A stretch of 26,746 nucleotides of DNA. It comes from CAZILN01 sp964540005. GTDB lineage: Bacteria; Bacteroidota; Bacteroidia; Bacteroidales; SM23-62. Shown piece by piece: positions 7,783-17,395 of the stretch. The notes beneath the pieces are model-generated. The model made no database searches and had not been told where the DNA came from. It was given only the letters and a program-made list of their open reading frames with translations. Each line of letters starts with the position of its first letter. Positions within the stretch are counted from its first letter, which is position 1. The stretch covers positions 1-26,746 of the forward strand of contig CAZILN010000337.1 of the NCBI GenBank assembly GCA_964540005.1, read 5' to 3'. A program made the translations under genes and the position numbers.

Positions 7783-8274
7783 TTATTCCTTGAATCTGCC
7801 GTCTGATTTGAGCTGGTCCATTTTATCAATTTTATCAGTTAGCCAGCCTATCCTGACTTTTGTACTTTTATCAAATTTCGGAATATATGGTTTAATATCA
7901 AGTAAGGGTGTCCCGTCTACCATATCAGGATTTTCAAAAAATAATGTATACCCTTCTATCCGTATTAATCTGACTATGGAAAGCCCGATCTGATTCGGGC
8001 GTCTTGGGGCCCTGGTTGAGAACAGTCCTCTATATGTTTCATCCAGGAATGGTTTAACCCTGAGTTCATATCCTGATGAAAGATGGAAATTGAAAATCAG
8101 GTAAATATGAGAAAATCCCTCCAGATCCTTGAGCCCTTCCCGGTATTGAGGTTCCAGCTCAATATGACCCATAGTTCCTTTAGCAGCTTTCGATTGTATG
8201 GGCACATCTTCTATTGATTTATAAGGAGAATGAATGATCCCGATGGGAGACAAGACGATTTCGTTCATGATCAT
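7783..8274 (-). CDS. trmO: tRNA (N6-threonylcarbamoyladenosine(37)-N6)-methyltransferase
   Basis: This is a TrmO/TsaA (UPF0066) family protein. The N-terminus reads IVLSPIGIIHSPYKSIEDVP, and the signature APRRPNQIGLSIVRLIRIEG is intact. The family methylates N6 of the t6A base at position 37 of ACY-decoding tRNAs, using S-adenosylmethionine. A longer frame with an ATG at 8322 exists, but its first 16 residues would overlap the end of the patatin gene. I prefer ATG 8274 (or 8268), which removes the overlap and puts the conserved SPIGIIHSPY close to the N-terminus as in known members. The result is ~163 residues. It starts 8 bp after the patatin stop. Confidence 0.88.
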   Translation of the reverse strand: MIMNEIVLSPIGIIHSPYKSIEDVPIQSKAAKGTMGHIELEPQYREGLKDLEGFSHIYLIFNFHLSSGYELRVKPFLDETYRGLFSTRAPRRPNQIGLSIVRLIRIEGYTLFFENPDMVDGTPLLDIKPYIPKFDKSTKVRIGWLTDKIDKMDQLKSDGRFKE

Positions 8275-8281
8275 ATATTTT

Positions 8282-10534
8282 TCAGAACCAGTAACCAAGG
8301 TGCAGGTAAAATAATAGTTCATCCCTCAGGTTGGAACTCATGAAAGTAATCTCTACCGGTCCGATTAAACTGTTGTTTCCAAGTGTCAGTCCGGCCCCGT
8401 AAAACAGGTCAGGATCGGCAACCTGGTCAGCCAGGGTCCACGACGCGTTACCTATGTTTGTCCTGATGGCGATGTAATTCTGTTTCCATACATTATATTG
8501 CAGATCCAGGCGTAAGATAGCTACATTCCTGCTGATTTTTTCTGTGAGGTCGAGTCCGACAAAAGGTAACAAACCTTTCCTGTCAGCATTATTCAATCCG
8601 CCCATATAGAAATAATATCCGGGAAAGGTGGAGTCGGAGGTAGACATCCCCCCTGATAATCCTGGACGTAATACAAGTTTTTGTCCAATTTTTATTGCCT
8701 TTTCAAATTTGAAGGTAAGAAAATGTATGGGCCCGGGGATGGCATTATATATGAACTTATACTCGCTGTGAAACCTGGCTCCCCTGGTAGGATAGAACAG
8801 GTGGTCATAAGTATCAAAGTCAATGAATCCGCACAAATTGTAGAGGTTATAATTAGCATCATCGGGAAGAATAGTAGATCCTACTTTAGGCCGTAACAGC
8901 AGATACTCGTATTCCAGTCCTACCCCGAATGAATATGAATTGCTGATAATGGAGCGTGTATACAGGCGGGCATCAAAATCAGTATAATCAATTATTGATT
9001 CCTTGTGATCATTTTCATAAATATTAACATTGAAATTCTGGCCAGTAACATCCAGGCCAATCCCGGGCTTCCAGCCATTGTTTTTGAAATAACTGGCCAT
9101 CAGGACAGGATTCTCTCCCAGGCTGGCATTAAATGATAATTTGGAGCCATTAACAAGGAAGTTCCTGAAGGTTGCATTCAGTGAAATTGTGGCCCTGTAC
9201 TCGTTATTGTAATTTAGGCCTACCCTGAAAAATCCTCCTGCCTCTTCATCTACATTCACCAGTATGCTGGCTTCATCAGGCACAGGTATGCTGGTTTCAT
9301 CAGGCACAGGTATGCTGGCTTCATGGCCCGGTCCATTTTCCTGCACCGGCATAAGTTCGTATCCTATTTTGTTAAAATACAAACTGGTATAGGCATGTTC
9401 AAATGATTTGTACAGGTCGCCGGGAGTGTATTTTTTGGATGCTTCCAGACGAAGTTGTCCGGTTACAAGCTTTTCCGATACTTTCTCTATTCCGTGGATT
9501 TCTATATCCTTAATCAGGATAGAATCCAGTGGTTCAAATGAGGGCTTTTTAAAAGGGACATGCTGAATACTGTTCAGGGAATCGGCCAGGGCTTTCAACC
9601 GGGGGAGGTATGGTTTTGCAGCATTATATCCCCTGGCGATAAGTGAATCAACTGCACTGAAACTTTGTAATCCATAACCTTCTGTGTCAGGATCGATAAG
9701 GATGTCACAGAGAGCCATATTCTTTTCATTGCTCTCCTTGGCATGCATAAATACCGCCTGTTCCATTATTTTAAACAGGTCGGTGATCTCTTCTTTTGTA
9801 TAGTAGGACATGCTCACATTGACACCTATAATGATATCAGCACCCATCTCCTTTACATTGGCGACCGGGAAGTTATTGGTCAGTCCGCCATCGACCAGCA
9901 GCCTCCCGTCAATCATAATGGGATTGAATATAGTTGGTATGGCCATGCTGGCCCTGATAGCCTGTGGCAGGTATCCCTCTCTGAAAACTACTTCTTCACC
10001 GGTAGTAATATCAGCTGCAACACATAGGTAAGGGATAGGAAAATCGTTGAAATCCCTAACGTTATAAACATGGGCGCACAGCAGGTTTAACAGGTTCTCA
10101 ACGTTTTGTCCGGGTATCACCCCGGCAGGCAGTTGCACCCGCCTTTCTCTTATTGGAAATGTAACATAGTACCGGTCAGCATCAGGTTTTTCTTCTATAG
10201 ACAAATCCCGCCTGGGGATATCATCTGTTATGAACCTGTTCCAATCCTCAGCATTTGCGATTTTCTCGAGACTGTCGGCATCATACCCAATGGCATACAG
10301 TCCGCCAATAATACTTCCCATACTGGTCCCACCGATATAGTCGATGGGCAATCCGGCTTCCTCAATGACCTTCAAAGCCCCTATATGTGCGATTCCCTTG
10401 GCACTCCCGCCACTCAGGACCAGTCCCACCTTCGGACGCATATTCTCACCCCCGGTATCAGTCTGCTGGGCCTGAAGCTTACAGATTATGCCCATAAGAA
10501 TTATAAGCAGGAATATGGGTTTTGAAATACTCAT
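8282..10534 (-). CDS. Patatin-like phospholipase fused to an Omp85-type outer-membrane barrel
   Basis: This is a 750-residue secreted protein. A signal peptide covers residues 1-23 (LQAQ cleavage region). The patatin domain (~35-320) has oxyanion loop GGSAKG (42-47), nucleophile motif GTSMG with Ser71, and DGGLTNNFPVANV (Asp near 213) completing the Ser-Asp dyad. A POTRA-like module follows (~338-400), then a beta-barrel rich in alternating aromatic strands, ending in a terminal aromatic (LHLGYWF) typical of outer-membrane proteins. The plan resembles PlpD-type autotransporters, predicting a lipid acyl hydrolase anchored in the outer membrane. Between POTRA and barrel lies a Pro/Glu-rich linker of tandem 8-residue repeats (SIPVPDE). 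It starts 9 bp after the SpoIIE phosphatase gene. Confidence 0.88.
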   Translation of the reverse strand: MSISKPIFLLIILMGIICKLQAQQTDTGGENMRPKVGLVLSGGSAKGIAHIGALKVIEEAGLPIDYIGGTSMGSIIGGLYAIGYDADSLEKIANAEDWNRFITDDIPRRDLSIEEKPDADRYYVTFPIRERRVQLPAGVIPGQNVENLLNLLCAHVYNVRDFNDFPIPYLCVAADITTGEEVVFREGYLPQAIRASMAIPTIFNPIMIDGRLLVDGGLTNNFPVANVKEMGADIIIGVNVSMSYYTKEEITDLFKIMEQAVFMHAKESNEKNMALCDILIDPDTEGYGLQSFSAVDSLIARGYNAAKPYLPRLKALADSLNSIQHVPFKKPSFEPLDSILIKDIEIHGIEKVSEKLVTGQLRLEASKKYTPGDLYKSFEHAYTSLYFNKIGYELMPVQENGPGHEASIPVPDETSIPVPDEASILVNVDEEAGGFFRVGLNYNNEYRATISLNATFRNFLVNGSKLSFNASLGENPVLMASYFKNNGWKPGIGLDVTGQNFNVNIYENDHKESIIDYTDFDARLYTRSIISNSYSFGVGLEYEYLLLRPKVGSTILPDDANYNLYNLCGFIDFDTYDHLFYPTRGARFHSEYKFIYNAIPGPIHFLTFKFEKAIKIGQKLVLRPGLSGGMSTSDSTFPGYYFYMGGLNNADRKGLLPFVGLDLTEKISRNVAILRLDLQYNVWKQNYIAIRTNIGNASWTLADQVADPDLFYGAGLTLGNNSLIGPVEITFMSSNLRDELLFYLHLGYWF
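9263..9324. repeat. 24-bp in-frame tandem repeat (about 2.6 copies) in the patatin linker
   Basis: Two complete 24-bp units (9263-9286 and 9287-9310) differ by one base, and a partial third copy (9311-9324) follows. Each unit codes eight residues (SIPVPDE plus A or T) in the hinge between POTRA and barrel. Because the period is a multiple of three, slippage would change linker length without breaking the frame. Confidence 0.9.
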
Positions 10535-10543
10535 TATTGGAGA

Positions 10544-13500
10544 TTATATTCGCACGCCAACTATCAAAATATCATCAATCTGTTCAGCGCCTGTACCTGC
10601 TGGTCCGGGTTCAGCCATCCACTTTTGTATGGTATCATCAAGGATCTGTTTCTGATCCGTCATAGGTTTTTTATGGATCTCCTGCAGCAGTTCCTTAAAG
10701 CGCTTGTACATGAATTTTTTTCCTTTGGGTCCGCCAAACTGGTCAGGGAAACCGTCGGAAAACATATACAGTACATCACCCTTATCCAACTTGATCATAT
10801 GGCTGGAAAAATCGTCAGTCCTGGGATAGTATGCCACCGGCATTTTATCGGGTTTTGTCTCCAGAAGTTCATCCTGGCGCATCATATACAGGGGATTATT
10901 AGCCCCTGCAAATTCCATCTGGCCTGCATCCATATCGATCACACACAGGGCAATATCCATCCCGTCTTTCTGTTCGCCTTCCTTACCGGTAGACTTGAGG
11001 GCATCAATAATATCCTTCCGGAGTTCATTAAGGATCTGATCGGCTTTATTCAGACCATTTTCCTTAATGATCTTGTTCAGGAAACTGACGCCGAGCATAC
11101 TCATGAAAGCTCCAGGCACTCCATGTCCGGTACAATCAGCCGCAGCTACAACGATCCTGCTTCCGTTATCAGCCAGCCAGTAGAAATCACCGCTCACGTA
11201 ATGCTGGGGCTTCAACAGGATAAAATACTCAGGGAGCCTTTCCCGCAGGCTGTCTTCATCAGGAAGCACGGCCCTCTGGATCTTTTCTGCATATTGTATG
11301 CTGTCTTCTATTTCTTCTTTTTGCTGTGTCAGTATCTTATTCTTTTTCCGGATCTCCTCGGTCCTTTCTTCTACGATCTGCTCCAGCCTTTCGTTCTTTT
11401 TCCGAAGCCGGTATTGTCCCAAGCGAACAGCAATAATAATCACCACTACGGCCAGAATGATATACAGGAAATATGCGAGCCGGGTGCGGTACCAGGGCGG
11501 ACTTATGTTTAATTTATAGGATGAGACGGGACTCTCATTACCGTATATGTTCCTGGCTCTGACCTGGAATTCATAGTTTCCTTCCCGCAAATTAATGTAA
11601 TCAGCAAGCTTCCTGTTGCTCCATGCTGTCCATTCCTGTCTGGAACCGACCAGCCTCCAGGAATATTCATTGGCCGATTCGTTATGATAGAATGGCATGG
11701 AAAACCGGAAGCTGATATCATTACCTGTAAAATCCAGTGCGGGTACTGACTCATCCGGTTGCACTGACCCGGGTAGTGCCGGCATTCCTGGAGTTTCAGG
11801 AGAGCTGTACCAGGTACCATTAAATAATGCAGAATCTCCGCTTATAACAACTGAACGTATCTGGGTTTGCAGTTCATGATCCATTTCCCCAAACCGGTTC
11901 ATGTCATACCGCACCAGTCCTTCAGCTGTACCCAGCCAGAGAATGTTATCCCTGTCAGGAAAAATATAGTTAATTTCACCCATATCTATCATCCTGAAGG
12001 GTTGCTGGATCAATTGATCAGGCTGCTCATGAATAATAAGGCTTAGCTCATTATCTATTATAGCCCAGGTCATGTTCGCGTCATCAACAAGGTAGCTGAG
12101 AGAACGGTTTATATAATGCTGGTATAAGGTCTTGCCTTCGAAAAATCCCCTGGCCCAGTCAGGATCATCTTTAAGGCTGTCGGGAAGGGATTCAATGGCT
12201 GTTTCTTCGTCAATAAATGCCAGAGCTCCTTCACTTGTTCCGAAAATCAGACTGTCATTGAATATAAACGGTTTAATCCATCCGCTTACCAGGCCGTCCG
12301 ATTCATAATAATTATCAATGGAATAAGAGCCATCAGTATAAACATGTAATCTCAGAACCCCGTCAAGACTGGTACCCAGCCAGAGCTCAATTTCTGAATG
12401 CTCAGGCTGAGGATTGGGGGTGATCTGTATCAGACTCTCGAAGATCTCAGGAAAATCTTCTGTAAGCACCCATTCACCTGATTTTCTGAAAGCTTTCAGG
12501 GTCATGTTCCCGGCTGCATAAAGCATCCTGTTTTCTTCAGAATACCATAAGGAACGGACATTAAATCCACTGATCCTGAAGAGGATATTATTTTTCAGTG
12601 AAAAGAGACCATTGTTGGACCCTATAAGGAGCTCATTATCAATTGATTTTAGGTCCCAAATCTGGTCCTGCAAAGAGTTTATAGCCCGGAATTGCATGGG
12701 GTGTGTAAAATTAGTATTCCCGGGACTGACAAATAATCCGGCCGATGTGCCGACATATAAATTATTCCTGTGCCTGGTTATTGTATTGATGCTTCCAGTG
12801 ATACCAGAATTCTCACTGTAATAAGAATAGGGCGAAGAATAGTCTACACGGCTGATCCCGTTGTTCATTGCACACCAGATCGCATTATGTTTGTCCAGGG
12901 TTATAGATTTTACATCATTACCCTGCAGTCCTGCATGAGTGTTAATGACGTTGTTGATATTACCTGATGCATCTGTTATTATCAGTCCTTCACGCAGGGT
13001 GTTAAATGCATACTGGTTTCCAGGGAGCTTCAATCCTCCATAGATCTGTGCAGAGATCAGGAATTCATTGTGAGTAGTATTGAGAGGTCTGATACTATTT
13101 TGAGATTGATCAGGATCTAAAATGTAGAGACCCTTTTCTTGTGTGGCAATGAGGATTTTTCCGGGTTCATCAAGGGAAATCATGGAGAAGATACCCAGGT
13201 TTGCAAAAATGTCACCGTCCTTTACAGGCTGCAGGCTGCCGTTTTCATATTTCATCAGACCTGTTTCACGCTGCCTGACATATAGTTGATCATTCACCAC
13301 AAAAGCAGTGTGAAATGTTGTCTCAGGATATATTACCTGTATTTCCCCATCCTGATAGATGAACAGGTTTTCAAGGGCCTGGAAGTACACTGTTTTGCCG
13401 GAACTCATGGTTTTAGTAATGGTGGAAAAGAACCGGTCCTCTTCTGCCAGTGAATCAGACAGGGAATTATAGTATAGCTGACCGGATTCATCAGGTGCCA

Positions 13501-13816
13501 GCAATCCGAACTCCCCCTGTGAACCTACATAAACCCGTCCTTTTTCATCAACGCAAAGTGAAGCAATATGAACCCCTTCCCTGACAGGGATAAACCTCCA
13601 GCTGCTGCCATCATATTCGAGAACCCCTCCGGCATTCCCGGCATAGATAATATTGCGCTGATCGCAGGCAATAGCCCAGACTTCCGCCTCGTATCCCCGC
13701 CCGTAGACCTTATTGTCATAATTGCTGATCGGGATGTTGAGATTCTGGGAGTAGGCAGGTGCCAGGATCAGAACTGGCAATAATATTGAAACAAGAAAGG
13801 ATGATAGGTTTTTCAT
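10544..13816 (-). CDS. Regulator-propeller sensor with SpoIIE-type phosphatase output
   Basis: This is a 1090-residue membrane sensor. A signal peptide covers residues 1-23. The periplasmic part has two-component-regulator-propeller repeats (~35-640; for example NIIYAGNAGGVLEYDGSSWR, GRVYVGSQGEFGLL, NILWLGTAEGLVRYD). A Y_Y_Y-type beta-sandwich follows (~690-770; NEYSWRLVGSRQEWTAWSNR, GNYEFQVRARN). There is one transmembrane helix (~778-800), a coiled coil (~803-855), and a cytoplasmic SpoIIE/PP2C domain (~865-1090). The PP2C metal motifs are visible (VSGDFYW, AADCTGHGVPGAFMS, DMDAGQMEFAGANNP, MFSDGFPDQ). The family typically dephosphorylates anti-sigma-factor antagonists in partner-switching pathways, but no such partner is in the window. 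The propeller probably senses a ligand, polysaccharide or envelope state. It is followed within 9 bp by the patatin gene. Confidence 0.9.
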   Translation of the reverse strand: MKNLSSFLVSILLPVLILAPAYSQNLNIPISNYDNKVYGRGYEAEVWAIACDQRNIIYAGNAGGVLEYDGSSWRFIPVREGVHIASLCVDEKGRVYVGSQGEFGLLAPDESGQLYYNSLSDSLAEEDRFFSTITKTMSSGKTVYFQALENLFIYQDGEIQVIYPETTFHTAFVVNDQLYVRQRETGLMKYENGSLQPVKDGDIFANLGIFSMISLDEPGKILIATQEKGLYILDPDQSQNSIRPLNTTHNEFLISAQIYGGLKLPGNQYAFNTLREGLIITDASGNINNVINTHAGLQGNDVKSITLDKHNAIWCAMNNGISRVDYSSPYSYYSENSGITGSINTITRHRNNLYVGTSAGLFVSPGNTNFTHPMQFRAINSLQDQIWDLKSIDNELLIGSNNGLFSLKNNILFRISGFNVRSLWYSEENRMLYAAGNMTLKAFRKSGEWVLTEDFPEIFESLIQITPNPQPEHSEIELWLGTSLDGVLRLHVYTDGSYSIDNYYESDGLVSGWIKPFIFNDSLIFGTSEGALAFIDEETAIESLPDSLKDDPDWARGFFEGKTLYQHYINRSLSYLVDDANMTWAIIDNELSLIIHEQPDQLIQQPFRMIDMGEINYIFPDRDNILWLGTAEGLVRYDMNRFGEMDHELQTQIRSVVISGDSALFNGTWYSSPETPGMPALPGSVQPDESVPALDFTGNDISFRFSMPFYHNESANEYSWRLVGSRQEWTAWSNRKLADYINLREGNYEFQVRARNIYGNESPVSSYKLNISPPWYRTRLAYFLYIILAVVVIIIAVRLGQYRLRKKNERLEQIVEERTEEIRKKNKILTQQKEEIEDSIQYAEKIQRAVLPDEDSLRERLPEYFILLKPQHYVSGDFYWLADNGSRIVVAAADCTGHGVPGAFMSMLGVSFLNKIIKENGLNKADQILNELRKDIIDALKSTGKEGEQKDGMDIALCVIDMDAGQMEFAGANNPLYMMRQDELLETKPDKMPVAYYPRTDDFSSHMIKLDKGDVLYMFSDGFPDQFGGPKGKKFMYKRFKELLQEIHKKPMTDQKQILDDTIQKWMAEPGPAGTGAEQIDDILIVGVRI

Positions 13817-14054
13817 TTCCTTTATGAATAGTGGTTCGTCAAAATAGGAGCAAAGAGCTTATCCTAGTTAAATATAATAAATATGTGAGGATTCCGATTG
13901 ATAATCATGTTTGCGGATTACATGATTTATCTTGCAGGAGCATCAAATACTGCAGGTTTGAGAAAGCAAAAATGGATGGTTTGTGTAGGTTACAGACTAC
14001 AGTTATTGCTTAATCAGGGATGAAAAATAGCAAGGATATGATCTGCCGGATCCC
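13817..14054. other. Intergenic region upstream of the SpoIIE sensor gene
   Basis: This 238-bp AT-rich stretch lies between the start of the SpoIIE gene and the stop of the secreted protein, both on the minus strand. It should hold the promoter for the long minus-strand run. I found no convincing Bacteroidota -33/-7 pair, hairpin terminator or recognisable gene. A 60-codon forward frame here has no family resemblance and is not called. Confidence 0.4.
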
Positions 14055-14852
14055 CTATTCACTCTTTATCCCAAACTCATCCTCGAGGTATTGCATCACG
14101 TCTTTCTTGTCGGGTTTGCCGTAGAATTCGTACAGGTAACCCGAGATCTCGTTGACCTTGGCAGCATAGGGTATATCTTCCCTGCCTTCCAGGATGATGG
14201 ATAATTCAAACTTCAGTATATCCGGATCAGGGAAAAACATGGAGAAGGTGCTTATCGGGGTCGCTCCGTCCGGGGTATAATAGTTCAGGGTCATTTCGGG
14301 TTTATCCGGACTGATAATAGGCACATCATCAACGACCAGAACTTCCTTGCGGGCAATAACAAGCTGGTTCTCTTTAAAGGCCAGTTTCTTATTGATCTGT
14401 TCCCCCTCATAGGTGTAGGTCAGGAAGAAGAAATTGTTCTCATCCATCGGGAATTTATAGGGATTGACAGCAAGGGCTGCATGCCTGAGTAAAACAAGGG
14501 TATCCTTGAAATGATTCTGCAGGTCCTGAACATTATTAAAGGCTCCACCCCTGGTACTGATGTTATTCATGCCCGGCAGGAAATGGGTCTTTGCATTGGC
14601 CAGGTCAGCAGTATTATCCGGCTGCAGTATGAACCTTCCTTTTTCCGGGTTTATAACGGCGGCCCTTGAGGTAGGACTCCCAAAGGACAGGTTCTCGTCT
14701 TCCGGGAATACATCCCCCTGTGACATGGCATTGCCATTGCTCACATATACAATGGATCCGTTAACCTTAATGACTTTATAATTTATCTGTGCCGCCGAAA
14801 GGAAAGGGAGGCATAAGAAGATAATCAGGAATGGAAATGTTTTTTTTGCCAT
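14055..14852 (-). CDS. Secreted protein of unknown function
   Basis: This 265-residue protein has a clear signal peptide (KKTFPFLIIFLCLPFLSAAQ, residues 3-22). The mature part starts with a small beta-rich segment (YKVIKVNGSIVYVSNGNAMS, GDVFPEDENLSFGSPTSRAA) that looks like a FecR- or SH3-type beta domain. A longer alpha/beta part follows (LQNHFKDTLVLLRHAALAVN, EVLVVDDVPIISPDKPEMTL, FPDPDILKFELSIILEGRED) and then an acidic C-terminus. I do not recognise the family. No lipobox Cys follows the signal peptide, so a periplasmic location is likely. It lies 80 bp downstream of the ABC permease on the same strand and may share its regulation. The ATG at 14852 gives the signal peptide directly. Confidence 0.7.
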   Translation of the reverse strand: MAKKTFPFLIIFLCLPFLSAAQINYKVIKVNGSIVYVSNGNAMSQGDVFPEDENLSFGSPTSRAAVINPEKGRFILQPDNTADLANAKTHFLPGMNNISTRGGAFNNVQDLQNHFKDTLVLLRHAALAVNPYKFPMDENNFFFLTYTYEGEQINKKLAFKENQLVIARKEVLVVDDVPIISPDKPEMTLNYYTPDGATPISTFSMFFPDPDILKFELSIILEGREDIPYAAKVNEISGYLYEFYGKPDKKDVMQYLEDEFGIKSE

Positions 14853-14932
14853 AAGATTGGTATTTAATCGCTAATTGCTGAATAAAATTAGACAGTTAAT
14901 CACAAAATAGCAAAAAAAAGGCCAATCTTGCT

Positions 14933-17344
14933 TTATTCATATCGTAAAGAGACTGCCGGGTTGCGCGTGGCGGCACGTATTGCCTGGAAGCTGACTGTAA
15001 TAAGGGCTATCATGAGGGCTATAAGGGCAGCCAGTATAAAATACAGGGCAGACAGTTCGATCTTATAAGGGAAATCCATCAGCCATTTTCTCATCAGTAT
15101 CAGAGCAGGGGGGATGGCAATCACATTTGATACCAGGACCAGCATTAAAAACTCATTGGTAATCAGGAATATAATCCTGTTCACTGATGCGCCCATAGTC
15201 TTACGAATACCTATCTCCCTGGTACGTTGCTCTGCAGTGAAGGATGCCAGTCCAAGCACACCCAGGCAGGCTATGAATATTGCCAGCAGGCTGAAAATGA
15301 TGATGAGCCTGAAGAATTCCCGTTCTTTCCGGTACAGGGCTGCAATGTCCTCATCATAGAAGCTGTACTCCCAGTTATACTCTTCTCCCAGCTTATTATA
15401 CTCTTCTTCCAGGAAACTGAGCGTGCCGGGCATATCATCTGCACTGATCCTGACAGATATCCAGTTTGACCAGAACTGATCAACGAAATAGCATACCGGC
15501 TGTATGCTGTTATGAAGGGATTCAAAATTGAAATCCTCTGCCACCCCTACAACAATTCCCCTTCTTTGTTTCCAGTTATTGGTTTTGGGATCTATGGTGC
15601 TTGTCTCGAACCATTTACCGATAGGATCCTCCCATCCTATATCTCTTACAGCCGTTTCATTCAGAATAAATGTAGAAATCGAATCCGAGGCATAATCTTT
15701 ATTAAAACTGCGGCCCCGAACGATTTTATTGTCAAGGGTCTCGAAAAAACCAAAATCAACAGTTACGATCTTTATAGAAGGCTCGTCTTCCTCACTCATG
15801 CCTTCGGCCCTGTAGCCAAGATTACTGGAGAGGCTGGTTGTAGGTTTTTTATTGGAAGCAGTAACGCTGATTACCCTGGGATTCCGCAATATTTCTTCCT
15901 TATATTTTAAATAGTCATTTGTTCCCGGCCTTGGGATAACGACAACATTTTCAGGATTTATTCCCAGTTTTTTATTACTGAGAAAATGCCACTGGCTGTA
16001 TATTACCAGGGTTGAAATGATCATTCCGATGGATATGCTGAACTGCAGGATGACCAGTACTTTGCGCAATCCTATAGTACCCTTTCCTGATGATAGTTTG
16101 CCTCCAAGCACCCTGATGGGTTTGAAGGAGGACAGGAAAAAGGCAGGGTAAGATCCTGCCAGCACACCTATGAGCATAGTAGCCAGGAACAGTCCGGTCA
16201 GTACTTTCCAGTTGTTCAGTATAGTGATCTCCAGTTCTTTTCCGGCCAATGAATTAAATACCGGCAACAGGAACTGGGCCAATACTATGGCGATCCACAT
16301 GGCAATAAAAGACAGGACCACTGATTCTCCCAGGAACTGGTAGACCAGTTGTTTTTTCTGGCCCCCGATAACCTTTCTCATACCAACCTCCCTTGCACGC
16401 CGGGTAGAACGGGCAGTGGCGAGGTTCATATAATTTATGGAGGCGATCAGCAGGATAAACAGGGCTATTATTGAAAATACATAAACATTGGTAATATCAC
16501 CGTTCTGTTCATATTCACTCCGAAGATCAGAGTTCAGGTGGATATCAAACAATGGCTGCAACCAGTAACGAACATGCTCAGATGAGCCTTCGTCATAATG
16601 CTTTTCAATAAAATCAGGAAATTGCTTCTCAAGGTCTTTATATGCGTAACCATCTGCCAGCAGCAGGTAATTAAAGACCGATCCCTCCCCCCAGTTATAA
16701 AGCATCCTGTCGTTAAAAATATACCTGGCGGTACCCATTGAAACCAGCATATCAAAATGAAAATGAGAATTTTTAGGCATTTCCTTAAAAACACCGGTAA
16801 TCCTTGCTTCAGCTTCGCCTCCCGGTACAGGCAGGGTAAATGATTTATCCAGGGGATCTTCCTGCCCAAAATACCGTTCAGCCATGACATCTGAAATAAC
16901 AGCAGTGGCAGGTTCGTCAAGGGCTGTGGCAGGATCTCCCTGAATGAATTCAAAGCTGAAAACATCAAAAATGTTACTGTCAGCAATGGCAACATTCTCT
17001 TCAATGAATTCTATATCACCGAATCTTACGGGAGTGGTGTATGTTTCGGTGATCCTGATCATGGACTTAATATCAGGATATTCAGCTTGCAGTATGGGTG
17101 CCAGTTTATAGGGACCTATCCCATGGGAGAATTTTTCACCGTTCGGACTGGTATATTCATAAGCCATCCGGTAAATGTTACTACCGTTCCCATGAAACCT
17201 GTCATAACTCAGTTCGTCCTGGATAAAAAGTAAAATAAGGAGGCAGCTGACCAAGCCGATTGCCAGTCCGGCAATGTTGATCAGCGCATACCCCTTTTGC
17301 CGGATGATGTTCCGGAGCGCAGTGAGCAGATAATTTTGAAACAT
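14933..17344 (-). CDS. ABC transporter permease, two-module FtsX/MacB type
   Basis: This 803-residue membrane protein carries the Bacteroidota FtsX-type layout. It has an N-terminal helix (GYALINIAGLAIGLVSCLLI), a large periplasmic MacB-like core (~50-280), and an FtsX domain (~285-410; STRRAREVGMRKVIGGQKKQ). A second core and FtsX module follow (~660-803; EQRTREIGIRKTMGASVNRI), ending NPAVSLRYE. The family works as a mechanotransmission permease with a separate ATPase, in peptide or antibiotic efflux or envelope remodelling. No ATPase, membrane-fusion protein or TolC gene is in the window, so its ATPase partner must be encoded elsewhere. It is divergent from an NtrC/NtrB pair, and a sigma-54-like promoter lies ~25-50 bp upstream of its ATG at 17344. 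Confidence 0.9.
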   Translation of the reverse strand: MFQNYLLTALRNIIRQKGYALINIAGLAIGLVSCLLILLFIQDELSYDRFHGNGSNIYRMAYEYTSPNGEKFSHGIGPYKLAPILQAEYPDIKSMIRITETYTTPVRFGDIEFIEENVAIADSNIFDVFSFEFIQGDPATALDEPATAVISDVMAERYFGQEDPLDKSFTLPVPGGEAEARITGVFKEMPKNSHFHFDMLVSMGTARYIFNDRMLYNWGEGSVFNYLLLADGYAYKDLEKQFPDFIEKHYDEGSSEHVRYWLQPLFDIHLNSDLRSEYEQNGDITNVYVFSIIALFILLIASINYMNLATARSTRRAREVGMRKVIGGQKKQLVYQFLGESVVLSFIAMWIAIVLAQFLLPVFNSLAGKELEITILNNWKVLTGLFLATMLIGVLAGSYPAFFLSSFKPIRVLGGKLSSGKGTIGLRKVLVILQFSISIGMIISTLVIYSQWHFLSNKKLGINPENVVVIPRPGTNDYLKYKEEILRNPRVISVTASNKKPTTSLSSNLGYRAEGMSEEDEPSIKIVTVDFGFFETLDNKIVRGRSFNKDYASDSISTFILNETAVRDIGWEDPIGKWFETSTIDPKTNNWKQRRGIVVGVAEDFNFESLHNSIQPVCYFVDQFWSNWISVRISADDMPGTLSFLEEEYNKLGEEYNWEYSFYDEDIAALYRKEREFFRLIIIFSLLAIFIACLGVLGLASFTAEQRTREIGIRKTMGASVNRIIFLITNEFLMLVLVSNVIAIPPALILMRKWLMDFPYKIELSALYFILAALIALMIALITVSFQAIRAATRNPAVSLRYE

Positions 17345-17377
17345 ACTCTAGACCCTGATTGTTGTTCGTATAGTTAT

Positions 17378-17395
17378 AGCCAATCATTGTGCCAA
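17378..17395 (-). promoter_or_regulatory. Putative sigma-54 (-24/-12) promoter of the ABC permease
   Basis: On the minus strand the sequence reads TTGGCACAATGATTGGCT. TGGCAC matches the -24 element exactly. TTGG stands where TTGC is expected for the -12 element, at the correct spacing. The implied start site is ~25 bp upstream of the permease ATG. An NtrC-type sigma-54 activator is encoded divergently 150 bp away. One mismatch in the -12 core keeps this tentative. Confidence 0.5.

Noticed and set aside
10625..11512. A 295-codon plus-strand frame
   Set aside because: It is opposite the SpoIIE domain, transmembrane and coiled-coil coding region of the sensor and resembles no family.
14853..14929. 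8-bp inverted repeat AAGATTGG / CCAATCTT with a 61-bp spacer
   Set aside because: The short arms and long AT-rich spacer between two minus-strand genes are compatible with chance; no regulatory logic was evident.
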